DNA of 64,000 nt from Alkalisalibacterium limincola (GCF_008017755.1 NZ_VRTS01000002.1:124001-188000); one strand, 5' to 3'. Positions 9,306 to 19,113 are shown, numbered from the stretch's first letter. The notes: generated by a model from the letters alone, not told the origin. Numbers and translations: made by a program.

Positions 9306-10359
9306 TTGGCGATCGCCACCTCCGACATCGATGCCCTTGTCGCCAGCCTGATGCTCCCGTTCGACGAGGGCAGGCTGGCTTGGCCGCGTGCGGGCCGGGT
9401 GCTGGTGCTCAATGCCCGCTTGTCGCCGGCGCTGGGGCAGGCACCGGTCGAGCGCTTGGCCTGCCAGCAGGACTTCCGACCCTTCTTCGATGCCCTCGAC
9501 CGTGCCGGCTTCAGTGTCGGCGAGTCCGAGCCAACCGGGCGGTTCGAGCGCGTCCTGGTCATGCCGGTCCGCCAGCGCGACCAGTTGCGCGCCAGCTACG
9601 CGCGGGCCCTGGGCTGCCTGTCGCCGGGGGGGCGTCGTGCTCGGCGTGGCGGCCAACGACCAGGGCGCGCGTTCGGCCCAGGCGGACCTCACGGCGCTCG
9701 CAGGCCCGTTGTCGAGCCTGAGCAAGAACCGCTGCCGTGTGTTCTGGAGCGCGCCACTCGAGGGTGCCGGGAACACCCAGCAGGCGCAGGACTGGATCGA
9801 TGCGGCTGCGCCGCGTCCGATCCTCGATGGCCGGTTCGTCTCGCGGCCGGGCCTGTTCGCCTGGGACCGCATCGATCCGGCCTCGGCGCTGCTGGCCGAG
9901 CACATCGATCCCGACTGGCGCGGGCGTGCGGCCGACCTTGGGGGAGGGTGGGGTTACCTGTCATCGCAGCTGCTCGCACGCTGCCCCGGCATCACTGCGC
10001 TGGACCTGTTCGAGGCGCAGGCCCAGGCCCTGCCCCTGGCCCGCCTGAACCTGGGCGCGCATGCCGATCGGGTGACGCTGGGCCTGCACTGGCACGACGT
10101 CACCCGCGGACTGGCGCAGCGTTACGATGTGGTCGTGACCAACCCCCCGTTCCATGCCCAGGGCAGGGCGGATGACCCGGCGCTGGGCCAGGCCTTCATC
10201 GCCGCGGCCACCCAGGCGATGGCACCCGGAGGAAAGCTGTTGCTGGTGGCGAACCGCCATCTGCCCTACGAGGCAGCATTGCAGCGCGGCTTCGGCAAGG
10301 TGTCGCTCCTGGCCCAGCGGGACGGATTCAAGCTGTTCCTCGCGACCGCGCCGCGTTAG
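9306..10359 (+). CDS. rsmC: 16S rRNA (guanine-N2) methyltransferase, RsmC-like, one frameshift
   Basis: SAM-dependent methyltransferase. The C-terminal catalytic domain has the SAM loop (AADLGGGWGYLS) and the family active-site motif NPPFH (VVVTNPPFHAQG). In RsmC this enzyme methylates G1207 of 16S rRNA. The N-terminal half reads in one frame to LGCLSPGG, then a run of seven G at about 9626-9632 shifts the frame; removing one G gives LSPGGVVLGVAANDQG and an unbroken protein of about 350 residues. The start is uncertain: TTG 9306 is used because no in-frame ATG lies nearby. RlmG-like relatives share the fold. Confidence 0.75.
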
Positions 10360-10432
10360 CGGCGCCCTGTTGGAACGATGTACGCCAATCGCAGTCTCAT
10401 GATCGACGCCCGGATTCCCTGCAGGTAAAGCC

Positions 10433-11278
10433 ATGCCCCCGCGCCGCCCCGCCAAACCCGCCCGCCACAGCCTGTGGCCCGTCCTTCTCGCCGCCGCCCT
10501 CATTGCACTCGGCGCGCTGGCCTGGTGGATGTACCAGCGCGACGCGCTTCCGCCGGGGACGGATCCCGCGCCCGTCGGGGATGCCGTGGCGCCGTGGCGC
10601 GGGGACGACACCGCGCCGCGCTATCCGATCGGCGTGCAGGACCCGGACGACCCGGATGCCGTCGTCGACCTGCCCGGGCTGGGCGACTCCGACGCCGCAT
10701 TCCTGGACGCGCTGGCGCAGCTGCTCGAGCGCACGCAGCTGGAAAGCCTGGTCGTGCCCGAGTTCATCATCCAGCGCGTGGTGGCCAGCGTGGACAACCT
10801 GCCGCGGCGCAGCCTGCCCGCCCGGATGCATCCGGTGCGACCCACGCCCGGTGCATTCGAACCGGAGGCCGGAGAGCCACTGCGACTCGGCACCGGCAAC
10901 CACGCGCGGTATGCGGCGCGTCTGTCGCAGCTGGAGTCGGTCGGCGTCGGCCCGCTGGTGGATCTGTACGAACGCTGGTATCCGCGCTTCGACCAGGCCT
11001 ATCGCGAGCTGGGCTACCCCGAAGCGCACTTCAACGACCGCCTCGTCGAGGTGATCGACCATCTCCTCGAGGCACCGGAGCCCGGCGGGGAGCTCGAGCT
11101 GGTGCGCACCGAGCGCGGTTATGCCTTCGCCGACCCGGCGCTGGAAGCGGCCTCCGTGGGGCATCGGGCGATGTTCCGCATCGGCCCCGAGAACGCTGGT
11201 CGCCTCAAGGCCTGGTTGCGCGAATTGCGATCAGAGGTGACCAGCCGCGCGGCCGTCGGCGCGGGTGCGCGCCGGTGA
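10433..11278 (+). CDS. DUF3014 domain membrane-anchored protein
   Basis: A 281-residue protein with one N-terminal transmembrane helix (residues ~13-33) and a DUF3014 domain across most of the rest. Family-typical stretches include RVVASVDNLPRRS, the PTPGAF segment, LYERWYPRFDQAYRELGYP and FNDRLVEVIDHLL. The long domain probably faces the periplasm. Function of the family is unknown. The stop codon overlaps the GTG start of the pseudouridine synthase (GTGA at 11275-11278), so expression is coupled. Confidence 0.88.
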   Translation: MPPRRPAKPARHSLWPVLLAAALIALGALAWWMYQRDALPPGTDPAPVGDAVAPWRGDDTAPRYPIGVQDPDDPDAVVDLPGLGDSDAAFLDALAQLLERTQLESLVVPEFIIQRVVASVDNLPRRSLPARMHPVRPTPGAFEPEAGEPLRLGTGNHARYAARLSQLESVGVGPLVDLYERWYPRFDQAYRELGYPEAHFNDRLVEVIDHLLEAPEPGGELELVRTERGYAFADPALEAASVGHRAMFRIGPENAGRLKAWLRELRSEVTSRAAVGAGARR

Positions 11279-11994
11279 AGCTGCTGCGACTCATCGCCAA
11301 CCTTGGCTACGGGAGCCGCAAGCAGGTGCAGGCGATGTTCCGCGAGGGACGCATCACCGACAGCGATGGCGACGTGCTCTACGCCGATGACCCGGCCCGG
11401 CACGAGGGGGTGCAGGTCGACGGCGAGCCGCTGGATCCGCCGATCGGGATGCTTGTGATGTTGTACAAGCCGGTGGGCTACACCTGCTCGACCAAGGACC
11501 AGGGCCGTCTGGTGTACGACCTGCTTCCACCGCGCTTCCGCCTGCGCAACCCGGTGCTTTCCACTGTGGGCCGGCTGGACCGCGAGACGTCCGGACTGCT
11601 GCTGTTGACCGATGACGGCCAGCTCCTGCACCGGATCATTTCGCCGCGTTCCAACCTCGGCAAGGTCTACGACGCCACGCTGGCGCGTGAGCTCACCGGG
11701 ACGGAGGCGGCGGCATTCGCCAGCGGCGAACTGATGCTGGAGTCCGAAACCACCCCGCTCAAGCCCGCGGTGCTGGAGGTGACGGGTCCGCGGCAGGCGC
11801 GGGTGGTGCTGACCGAGGGCCGCTACCACCAGGTGCGGCGGATGTTCGCCGCCCTCGGCAACCACGTCGAATCGTTGCACCGCAGCCAGGTCGGTGGCCT
11901 CGGGCTGCAGGGGCTGGAGCCCGGCGAGTGGCGCCTGGCGGACGCGGCCGACCAGGCCCTGCTGTTCGGCGTCCAGGCGCCGGCGTCGAACTAG
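11275..11994 (+). CDS. rsuA: 16S rRNA pseudouridine(516) synthase, RsuA type
   Basis: A 239-residue RsuA/RluB family enzyme that isomerises a specific rRNA uridine to pseudouridine. An S4 RNA-binding domain (residues ~1-60) precedes the catalytic domain. The catalytic Asp lies in GRLDRETSGLLLLT, and KPVGYTCST and RYHQVRRMFAALGNHV are further signatures. Size and motif wording favour RsuA over the larger RluB. The GTG start at 11275 overlaps the previous stop. Its stop overlaps that of the convergent yajQ by 2 bp. Confidence 0.88.
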   Translation: MKLLRLIANLGYGSRKQVQAMFREGRITDSDGDVLYADDPARHEGVQVDGEPLDPPIGMLVMLYKPVGYTCSTKDQGRLVYDLLPPRFRLRNPVLSTVGRLDRETSGLLLLTDDGQLLHRIISPRSNLGKVYDATLARELTGTEAAAFASGELMLESETTPLKPAVLEVTGPRQARVVLTEGRYHQVRRMFAALGNHVESLHRSQVGGLGLQGLEPGEWRLADAADQALLFGVQAPASN

Positions 11995-12473
11995 TCGCGG
12001 AAGTTGTCGAACTGCAGCGGCAGTTCGACCTCGCTCTGCCTGAGCAGCGCCATCGCGGTCTGCAGGTCGTCGCGCTTCTTGCCGTTGACGCGGATCTTGT
12101 CGCCGTTGATCTGCGCCTCGACCTTGAGCTTGGCGGCCTTGAGTTCGGCGATCAGCTTCTTCGCCGTGGCCTGCTCGATGCCCTGCTTGACGGTGATCTT
12201 CTGCTTCGCCCCGGCCACGTTGCTCTCCACTTCGCCGGCATCGAGGCAGCGCATGTCGATGCTGCGTGCGGCCAGCCGCCCGCGCAGGATGTCGAGCATC
12301 TGCTGCAACTGGAACTCGCTCGGTGCGGATTGGGTGATGACGAAGCCGTCGAGCTCGAAGCTCGCCTCGACGTTCTTGAAGTCGAACCGGGTCGACAGTT
12401 CGCGGTTGGCCTGGTCCACGGCGTTGGTCAGCTCGTGCTTGTCGACTTCGGAAACCACGTCGAAGGAGGGCAT
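11991..12473 (-). CDS. yajQ: YajQ family nucleotide-binding protein
   Basis: A 160-residue protein matching YajQ over its full length, from MPSFDVVSEVDKHE through FDFKNVEASFELD and KLKVEAQINGDKIRV to the C-terminal PLQFDNFRD. YajQ proteins have two ferredoxin-like domains. In Xanthomonas a YajQ homologue binds cyclic di-GMP and acts with a transcription factor in virulence control (established for that organism, not shown here). ATG 12473 follows GGAGG. A CTAACCT-like -10 lies near 12505 on this strand. Confidence 0.93.
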   Translation of the reverse strand: MPSFDVVSEVDKHELTNAVDQANRELSTRFDFKNVEASFELDGFVITQSAPSEFQLQQMLDILRGRLAARSIDMRCLDAGEVESNVAGAKQKITVKQGIEQATAKKLIAELKAAKLKVEAQINGDKIRVNGKKRDDLQTAMALLRQSEVELPLQFDNFRD

Positions 12474-12535
12474 GGGGCGGATCCTGTGGGCAATCGAGGC
12501 GGAAAGGTTAGCCCAGCCGGGCACCGGTGCGCGAC

Positions 12536-13093
12536 TCAGTCGTCCCCGCCGCGCAGCACGCGGCGCAGCCCGCCTTGGCCGAGTTCGCGCAGGCGCGCCT
12601 GGTTGCGCCCGATGATCGCATCCGGGTCCGGGTAGGCGGCCACGGCGCGGTCGATGCTGTCCTCGCGCAGCAGGTGCAGCATCGGGAACGGCGAGCGGTT
12701 GGTATGGTTCTCGATGTCCTCGGGCAGGCTGTCGGCGAACCGGTAGTCGGGGTGGAAGCTGGCCACCTGGATCACGCCCTCCAGGTCGAGCTCGACCAGC
12801 GCGGCATCGGCGATGTCGAGGAAGTCGTTGTAGTCGAGGAAATCCTGGAGCACGTGCGGATGGACCAGCAGGGTCGTTTCCAGGACCTCGGCGGGCGTAT
12901 CGCGCAGTCTTGCCAGTTCGCCGGCCAGGTCGCCCAGCAATGCCTCGGCGCTGGCCGCCTCGCTGAGTGCGTAGCGCACCTGTCCGCGGACTTGAACGGC
13001 TTTGGCGAACGGGCACAGGTTCAGGCCGATCACGACGCGCTCCACCCAGTGCCGGGTCAGGGTGATCGGGTCTTCATTGGAAGGGGCTTCCAT
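12536..13093 (-). CDS. DUF1415 domain-containing protein
   Basis: A 185-residue cytoplasmic protein of the DUF1415 family, common in Gammaproteobacteria and of unknown function. Recognisable stretches are HWVERVVIGLNLCPFAKAV, LVHPHVLQDFLDYNDFLD, VIQVASFHPDYRFA and NRSPFPMLHLLREDSI. The conserved Cys in LNLCPFA and His residues suggest a redox or metal site, but this is inference. ATG 13093 starts the conserved region; upstream GTG codons in frame are possible. It runs toward yajQ on the same strand, 62 bp upstream of that gene's start. Confidence 0.88.
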   Translation of the reverse strand: MEAPSNEDPITLTRHWVERVVIGLNLCPFAKAVQVRGQVRYALSEAASAEALLGDLAGELARLRDTPAEVLETTLLVHPHVLQDFLDYNDFLDIADAALVELDLEGVIQVASFHPDYRFADSLPEDIENHTNRSPFPMLHLLREDSIDRAVAAYPDPDAIIGRNQARLRELGQGGLRRVLRGGDD

Positions 13094-13222
13094 GGTCTTC
13101 ACTCCTGTGCGGCTCGACCCATTGTCACCCACGCCGGTGCGCGTGCCGATGGTTGGGGTTTCCCCGGTGAAGCGCTTGGTCGACACTCGGGGATTGAATC
13201 CACGCCTGCAACGGAGCCCGAG

Positions 13223-15046
13223 ATGTCCCGAACCTCCACCCTCAGCCTGGCGGTCACGTTGTCCCTGGCCCTGTGTGCGCCATGGGCGACCCTCGCCGCG
13301 GGTGCCCCACAAGGACAGCGCAGCAGCGATTCCTCCGTCGAAGCCCGCAGTCCGGCCAGCCAGGCCCTGCACGCGCTGTTCGAGGCCGATTTCGAACGCT
13401 CGCTGCAGGAGAACCCCCTGTTGGCGACGGCCCTGGGCGACCCCCGCTACAACGACCGCTTGCCCGAACTCGGCCCGCAGGCGCGCGAACGCCAGCAGCA
13501 GGCGGTGCGCGATTCCCTGGCGAGGCTCGAGGCGATCGACCGCGGTGCACTGGGTGCGGCCGACCAGCTCAATTACGACATCTACCTGACCCTGCTCGAG
13601 GAGCAGGTCGAACGCGCCGCGTACCGCACCGACCTGATGCCGATATCGCAACGTGGTGGCGTGCACACGATGGGCGATTCCTGGCGCCAGTCCTGGCGGC
13701 CGGGCACGCTCAAGGACCACCAGGACTGGATCGCGCGGCTCAATGCATACGGCGACTACGTCGACGGCACGATCGCGTTGATGCGCGAAGGCATCGACAG
13801 CGGCTGGGTGTCGTCGCGCGCGATCATGCAGCGCGTGCCGCCGCAGCTGGCTGCACAGATCGTCGACGACCCGACCCGGAGCGCGTTCTACGCTCCGTTC
13901 CGCGACATTCCCGGCAGCGTGCCCGCCGACCAGCACGAGACCCTGCAGGCACAGGCCCGCGAGGCGATGGTCGAGGTGGTTCTGCCCGCCCTGCGGCGCC
14001 TCCAGGTGTTCTTCAACGAGGAATACCTTCCGGCCACGCGCGAGTCGGTGGCGGCCAGCGAGCTTCCCGCCGGGCCGGCGTTCTACGATTTCCTCGCCCG
14101 ACGCTTCACCACGACCGAACTCAGTGCCGCCCGGATCCACCGCATCGGCCTGGAAGAGGTGGCCCGGATACGCGCCGACATGGAGCGCATCCGCGAGGAG
14201 GTGGGCTTCGAGGGCGACCTGCAGGCGTTCTTCCACTACCTGCGCACCGATCCGAAGTTCTACTACGACAGCCCCGAGGCGCTGCTGGAGGGCTACCAGG
14301 CGATGACCCGGCGCATCGATCCGGAACTGGTCAAGGTGTTCACCCACTTCCCGCGCATGCCCTATGGCGTGGTGCCGATTCCAGAGGCGACCGCGCCGGA
14401 CACCACCACCGCCTACTACAGCCGACCCGCGGCCGACGGCAGCCGCGCCGGCCAGTACTACGTCAACCTGTACCGGCCCGAGACGAGGCCGAAGTGGGAG
14501 ATGATGGCGCTGTCGCTGCACGAGGGTGTTCCCGGCCACCACTTCCAGATCGCGCTGTCGCAGGAAATGCCCGGCCAGCCGATGTTCCGGCGCATGTCGC
14601 CGTTCACCGCCTTCGTCGAGGGCTGGGGCCTGTACGCCGAGCGCCTGGGCTACGACATGGGCCTCTACGACGACCCCTACGACCGCATGGGGCAGTTGAC
14701 CTACGACATGTGGCGCGCGGTGCGGCTGGTGGTCGACACCGGCCTCCACGCCAAGGGCTGGAGCCGGCAACAGGCGATCGACTACTTCGCCGAGAACGCC
14801 CCGAAGTCCGAGCACGACATCACAAACGAGATCGATCGCTACATCGGCAACCCGGGCCAGGCGCTGGCCTACAAGATCGGCCAGCTGCGCCTGAGCGCCC
14901 TGCGCGAACGCGCCGAGCAGCGGCTGGGGGAGGAGTTCGACCTGCGGGTGTTCCACGACCGCCTGCTGGCCGATGGTGCGTTGCCGCTGTCGGTGCTCGA
15001 GCAGCGCGTGGACGCGTGGATCGAGCAGCAGGCGGCCGCGCGCTGA
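13223..15046 (+). CDS. DUF885 family zinc metallohydrolase, secreted
   Basis: A 607-residue exported protein with a signal peptide (residues ~1-26). DUF885 proteins resemble metallocarboxypeptidases. The zinc site is HEGVPGHHF at 433-441, followed by FVEGWGLYAERLG, whose Glu is the third ligand in the family. Tyr-rich segments (YYVNLYRPETRPKWEMMALSLHE) around the site are typical. Likely a periplasmic peptidase or amidase; the substrate is unknown. ATG 13223 follows ACGGAG. The stop overlaps the following GNAT gene by one base, so the two are coupled. Confidence 0.9.
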   Translation: MSRTSTLSLAVTLSLALCAPWATLAAGAPQGQRSSDSSVEARSPASQALHALFEADFERSLQENPLLATALGDPRYNDRLPELGPQARERQQQAVRDSLARLEAIDRGALGAADQLNYDIYLTLLEEQVERAAYRTDLMPISQRGGVHTMGDSWRQSWRPGTLKDHQDWIARLNAYGDYVDGTIALMREGIDSGWVSSRAIMQRVPPQLAAQIVDDPTRSAFYAPFRDIPGSVPADQHETLQAQAREAMVEVVLPALRRLQVFFNEEYLPATRESVAASELPAGPAFYDFLARRFTTTELSAARIHRIGLEEVARIRADMERIREEVGFEGDLQAFFHYLRTDPKFYYDSPEALLEGYQAMTRRIDPELVKVFTHFPRMPYGVVPIPEATAPDTTTAYYSRPAADGSRAGQYYVNLYRPETRPKWEMMALSLHEGVPGHHFQIALSQEMPGQPMFRRMSPFTAFVEGWGLYAERLGYDMGLYDDPYDRMGQLTYDMWRAVRLVVDTGLHAKGWSRQQAIDYFAENAPKSEHDITNEIDRYIGNPGQALAYKIGQLRLSALRERAEQRLGEEFDLRVFHDRLLADGALPLSVLEQRVDAWIEQQAAAR

Positions 15047-15516
15047 TGGCAGGGCCCGGCCGGGTCGAGTTCCGGGAGGCCGTGGATGCCGATCTTCCCG
15101 GCATCCTCTCGTTGCTGGCCGACGATGCCGTGGCGCTTGCCCGGGGCGGATACGCCGCAGGGGCGACCCCACAGGTGGTCGAGGCGTTTGCCGCGATCCA
15201 GCGCGACCCGAACAACCTGCTGCTGGTCGGCGAGCAGGGTGGCGACGTGGTCGCGGTGCTGCAGATGACGCTGATCCCGGGCTTGAGTCGCGGCGGCATG
15301 CGTCGTGCGCTGGTCGAAGCGGTTCGGGTCCGGCAGGATCTGCGCAGTTTCGGGATCGGCGCGGCACTGATGCAACACGCGATCGTTCGCGCCCGCCAGG
15401 AGGGCTGCGGACTGATGCAGCTGACCTCGGACAAGCAGCGCACCCGGGCACACGATTTCTACGTCCGCCTGGGTTTCGTCGCCAGCCACGAGGGCATGAA
15501 GCTGGCGCTGGACTGA
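15046..15516 (+). CDS. GNAT family N-acetyltransferase
   Basis: A 156-residue GNAT acetyltransferase. The acetyl-CoA binding motif appears as VRVRQDLRSFGIGAALMQHAI (R-x-x-G-I/G-x-A variant), with the late strand and Tyr in RTRAHDFYVRLGFV. Start ATG 15046 overlaps the stop of the DUF885 gene (TGATG). The close coupling suggests that both act on related amide or amino-acid substrates, but this is inference. It ends one base before the convergent glutaminase gene. Confidence 0.9.
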   Translation: MAGPGRVEFREAVDADLPGILSLLADDAVALARGGYAAGATPQVVEAFAAIQRDPNNLLLVGEQGGDVVAVLQMTLIPGLSRGGMRRALVEAVRVRQDLRSFGIGAALMQHAIVRARQEGCGLMQLTSDKQRTRAHDFYVRLGFVASHEGMKLALD

Positions 15517-15517
15517 G

Positions 15518-16471
15518 TCAGAAGACCGACAACCCGGTGAGCTGGGTGAAGCGGTCGAGTGCAATGCCGCCCGCCAGCGAGTTGCCCTTGGAGTCCAGCC
15601 CCGGGGACCACACCGAAATCGCGGCGACGTGGGGAATCACTCCGACGATGCCCCCGCCGACGCCGGATTTCGCCGGCAAGCCGACGTGGAAGGCGAAGTC
15701 GCCGGCGGCGTCGTAGGTGCCGCAGGTCAGCATCAGCGCGTTGATCCGCTTGGCCCGCTCCGGGTTGATGACCTGGCAGTCCGAGTGCCGGCACTGGCCG
15801 CGGTTGGCCAGGTACAGGAAGCTGCGGGCGAGGTCGGCGCAGTGCATGCGCAGCGAGCAGTGGTGGTAGTACACGTCGAGCACGTCTTCGACGGCGCTGT
15901 CGATGTTGTCGAAGCTGCGCATGAAGTGCACCAGGGCCGCATTGCGGTGTCCATGCTCGGCCTCGGATTTCTTGACTTCCGGGTCGGACTCGATCGAATC
16001 GTCGCCCGCCCGCGCACGCACGAAGTCCAGCATCGCCTGCTTCGGATCGTCGAAGTGCTTCGCCAGCACGTCGGCCACGACCAATGCACCGGCATTGATG
16101 AACGGATTGCGCGGTATGCCGTTCTCGTGCTCGAGCTGCACCAGCGAGTTGAAGCTGTTTCCCGACGGCTCGCGGCCACAGCGCTTCCACAGGTCGGCGC
16201 CGATGCAGTCCAGTGCCATCGTCAGCGAATAGACCTTGGAGATGCTCTGGATCGAGAAATAGTCCTCGGCGTCCCCGACCGTGTACACGTCGCCGTCGAG
16301 CATCGCGAGCGCCATGCCGAACTTCGATTTCGGCACCTCGGCCAGGGCTGGGATGTAGTCGGCCACCTCGCCCTTGTCCAGGTGCTCCTGCACCTCCTCG
16401 TGGATCTGCTCGAGGATGGCCGGGAAATCGTATTCCTCGACCTTGCTGTCGTTGGTGGGTGGTGTGTCCAT
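15518..16471 (-). CDS. glsA: Glutaminase A
   Basis: A 317-residue serine-dependent glutaminase that hydrolyses glutamine to glutamate and ammonia in the cytoplasm. The catalytic Ser-x-x-Lys pair is Ser76 and Lys79 in SIQSISKV. Other family landmarks are GREPSGNSFNS, NPFINAGALV, CSLRMHCADLARS and SGVGGGIVGVIP. Length fits bacterial glutaminases of the beta-lactamase-like fold. No signal peptide. It is divergently arranged from the YcgG/DUF1989 pair; the 189-bp gap (16472-16660) holds only a weak TAGGCT -10-like hexamer near 16610. Confidence 0.95.
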   Translation of the reverse strand: MDTPPTNDSKVEEYDFPAILEQIHEEVQEHLDKGEVADYIPALAEVPKSKFGMALAMLDGDVYTVGDAEDYFSIQSISKVYSLTMALDCIGADLWKRCGREPSGNSFNSLVQLEHENGIPRNPFINAGALVVADVLAKHFDDPKQAMLDFVRARAGDDSIESDPEVKKSEAEHGHRNAALVHFMRSFDNIDSAVEDVLDVYYHHCSLRMHCADLARSFLYLANRGQCRHSDCQVINPERAKRINALMLTCGTYDAAGDFAFHVGLPAKSGVGGGIVGVIPHVAAISVWSPGLDSKGNSLAGGIALDRFTQLTGLSVF

Positions 16472-16660
16472 GCGGGGTCGGGCATCCGGATGCGAAGGGG
16501 AACGCGCAGCCTATCGTGCCACTGCGTCGGCCGTTGCGAGGACGCGGACGCTGAACGCGTCCCGACCGGTGCGTCGCGACGTCATGCTGCGTTTACACCA
16601 CGGTCCCAGCCAGCGGCTAGGCTGCCATGCAGGAAGTTTTTCCAGCATGCAAGGAACGCC

Positions 16661-17422
16661 ATGTCCGTCGATCCCCGCCAACTTCGGCGCCCTCCTGGGC
16701 GCTCGCCCGCCCACCCGGTCCGCGGGCCCTACCCTGGACGGGTGGGCGCCGTGCCGCGGGCGCCCCGCCCCAGGCAGGCCTTCCTCGACCACGTCGACGA
16801 CGAATCCTTCCCCTGCGTCGGCGCGAAGGCGTCGCGCGCGCGCGACGGCATGGAGGTGCACGAGTTCACCGACCTGGGCAGTCCCGCGGACGACCGGCGG
16901 CTGTGGCTGCGCCTGCGCCGCTTCGGCACGAGCGTGGATTCGGCCGGAGCCGAGGACCCGACCCTGCGCTCGCTCGCCGCGGTTTTCGCCGGTCCGGTGC
17001 CGAGGACCGAACACCAGTTCGAGCAACTGCTGTGGGCGCAACTGGCGCGCCTGCACCGCCTCGACCGCGACGCCGGCCAGGCCTGGGCCGGCGACGTGTC
17101 CAGCGACCCGGCCGATCCGCGATTCAGCTTCAGCCTTGGTGGCCATCCCTTCTTCATCATAGGACTGCATCCGTCGGCGTCGCGGCGCGCACGGCGCTGT
17201 CCCTACCCGGCACTGGTGTTCAATTCCCACCGGCAGTTCGAGCAACTGCGCGCCGATGGCCGCTACGCGAAGATGCAGGCGGCCACGCGCCGCCGCGACC
17301 GCGCGCTGCAGGGTGCGATCAATCCCAACCTGGCGGACTTCGGCACCGCTTCGGAGGCCAGGCAGTACAGTGGACGACGCGTCGAGCCCAACTGGCGCTG
17401 TCCGTTCCGGAAAGGGGATTGA
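16661..17422 (+). CDS. YqcI/YcgG family protein
   Basis: A protein of about 253 residues of the YqcI/YcgG family. Landmarks are FPCVGAKASRARDGMEV near the start, EHQFEQLLWAQLARLH, FSFSLGGHPFFIIGLHP, ALVFNSHRQFEQLR and the C-terminal EARQYSGRRVEPNWRCPF. The conserved Cys residues and the GAKA segment suggest an enzyme, but no reaction is known. ATG 16661 follows AAGGAA and is preferred. The first ~45 residues look poor for the family and another frame there also looks coding, so a small indel in 16680-16790 is possible. It ends three bases before the DUF1989 gene. Confidence 0.75.
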   Translation: MSVDPRQLRRPPGRSPAHPVRGPYPGRVGAVPRAPRPRQAFLDHVDDESFPCVGAKASRARDGMEVHEFTDLGSPADDRRLWLRLRRFGTSVDSAGAEDPTLRSLAAVFAGPVPRTEHQFEQLLWAQLARLHRLDRDAGQAWAGDVSSDPADPRFSFSLGGHPFFIIGLHPSASRRARRCPYPALVFNSHRQFEQLRADGRYAKMQAATRRRDRALQGAINPNLADFGTASEARQYSGRRVEPNWRCPFRKGD

Positions 17423-17424
17423 AG

Positions 17425-18027
17425 ATGTCGGGAACCACGCAACGCATCGCGCCGTGTTCGGCACGCGCGTTCGAACTCGAGCCCGGGGACGAGCTGGTGG
17501 TGGTGGATCCCGAGGGGCAGCAGGTCGCGGACCTGGTGGCGTTCGCCCGGCCCGGCCTCGTGGAGTACCTCTCCTCCGGACGCTCGATCGACTATGCGTC
17601 GCGCCTGTGGCTCAGCACCGGCGACGTGCTGTACTCCAACCGCAGCCAGCCGATGTTCGAAATCCTGGACGACACCTGTGGACGGCACGATTTCACGCTG
17701 ACCCCCTGCTCCAGGGACACCTTCTCGATCATCTACGGTGAAACCGAGCCCCGCCCCGGCTGCGAGGGCAATCTCGCCAATGCACTGGCCCCCTGGGGCC
17801 TGGACGTGGACCGCATCCCGATCGCCTTCAACGTGTTCATGCACGTCGCGGTCGACGCGAAGACAGGGGTGATCTCGGTGGAACCGCCATTGAGCCGGGC
17901 CGGCGACCATGTCCGCCTGCGTGCGCTGATGCCCCTGCTGGTCGGCCTGACGGCATGCTCGGCCGGGCAGTCCAACAATTTCCGCTACAAGCCGATCGAC
18001 TTCCGCGTCGAACGCGCGGATGCCTGA
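17425..18027 (+). CDS. DUF1989 (urea carboxylase-associated) family protein
   Basis: A 200-residue protein of the DUF1989 family, related to the two urea carboxylase-associated proteins. Signatures are GDELVVVDPEGQQVADLVAF, SIDYASRLWLSTGDVLYSNRSQPM, TPCSRDTFSIIYG and PIAFNVFMHV. It probably has a cupin-like fold with a metal site. No urea carboxylase or allophanate hydrolase gene is nearby, so it likely serves another pathway, with the YcgG-type protein three bases upstream as its partner. It ends five bases before the convergent dinB. Confidence 0.88.
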   Translation: MSGTTQRIAPCSARAFELEPGDELVVVDPEGQQVADLVAFARPGLVEYLSSGRSIDYASRLWLSTGDVLYSNRSQPMFEILDDTCGRHDFTLTPCSRDTFSIIYGETEPRPGCEGNLANALAPWGLDVDRIPIAFNVFMHVAVDAKTGVISVEPPLSRAGDHVRLRALMPLLVGLTACSAGQSNNFRYKPIDFRVERADA

Positions 18028-18032
18028 GCGGC

Positions 18033-19113
18033 TCATTCCAGCTCGCTGAACAGGTTCTCCTGCACCGGCAGGTCGGGGTCGTCGAAGCCTGCCAGGCCGA
18101 CGCCCACCAGTCGGAAGCGGGTACTGTCCGGCAGCGTGACGCGTGCGCGCAGGTCCAGCGCGACGCGTACCAGTTCGTCCTGGTTGGCCACCGGCCTGGG
18201 CAGGCTCTGGCTGCGGGTGAGGGTCTGGAACTGCGCCGTCTTGAGCTTGAGCACGACGGTCCGGGCGCCACGGCCGCCCCTTCGGTAAGCCGCCCAGGTC
18301 TTCTCGGCCAAGGCCTGGATCGGTTGGGCCAACGCCGCCAGCGGCAGGTCGCTGGCGAACGTGTCTTCCGAGGACACCGACTTCACCGGCCGATGCGGGC
18401 GCACCTCGCTGCGGTCGACGCCGTGGGAGAGTTCATCAGCCTCAGCCCGTAGCGACCGAAGTGCCGCTCGAGCTCGACCAGCTCGCGACGGGCCAGGTCG
18501 CCCGCGGTGCGGATACCCAGGGCGTGCAGGCGCGACTCCATGACCCGGCCCACGCCGTGGATCTTTCCTACCGGCAAGGGTTCCAGGAACGCACGCACCT
18601 GGTGGGGCCGGATGACGTGGATGCCGTCGGGCTTGTTCCAGTCCGAGGCGATCTTGGCAAGGAACTTGGCCGGCGCCACGCCGGCGGAGGCGGTCAGTGC
18701 GGTCGTCTCGCGGATGCGCGCGCGGATCGATTCGGCCACTGCGGTCGCGCTGGGCAGGTCGAGCAGGTTCGTCGTGACGTCGAGATAGGCTTCATCCAGC
18801 GAGAGCGGCTCCACCAGTTCGGCATGCTGGTGGAAGATCTCGCGCACCTGCCTGGACACGGTGCGGTAGCGGTTGAAGTCCGGTGGCACGAAGACCGCGT
18901 CCGGACACAGTCGTTCCGCACGCAGCGCCGGCATGGCCGAACGGATGCCGAAGCGACGCGCTTCGTAGCTGGCGGCGCATACCACCGAGCGCGCCCCGCG
19001 CCAGGCCACCACGACGGGGCGTCCGCGCAGCGCGGGATCGTCGCGCTGCTCGACGACGCGTAGAACGCGTCCATGTCGATGTGCAGGATCTTGCGGACCG
19101 GGTCGTCGGGCAT
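18033..19113 (-). CDS. dinB: DNA polymerase IV, two frameshifts
   Basis: Y-family lesion-bypass polymerase. The start is ATG 19113 (MPDDPVRKILHIDMDAFYAS). Metal ligands are in DMDAFY and in SLDEAYLDVT; the helix-hairpin-helix region is GKIHGVGRVMESRLHALGI. The frame is lost near 19055 (a base missing in GCGTC-GTCGAG) and again near 18437 (a T missing before ATGAACTC). With both restored, sequence is continuous over about 360 residues to QENLFSELE, the normal length. Both sites look like base-calling losses. No LexA-box search was possible by eye. Confidence 0.88.
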
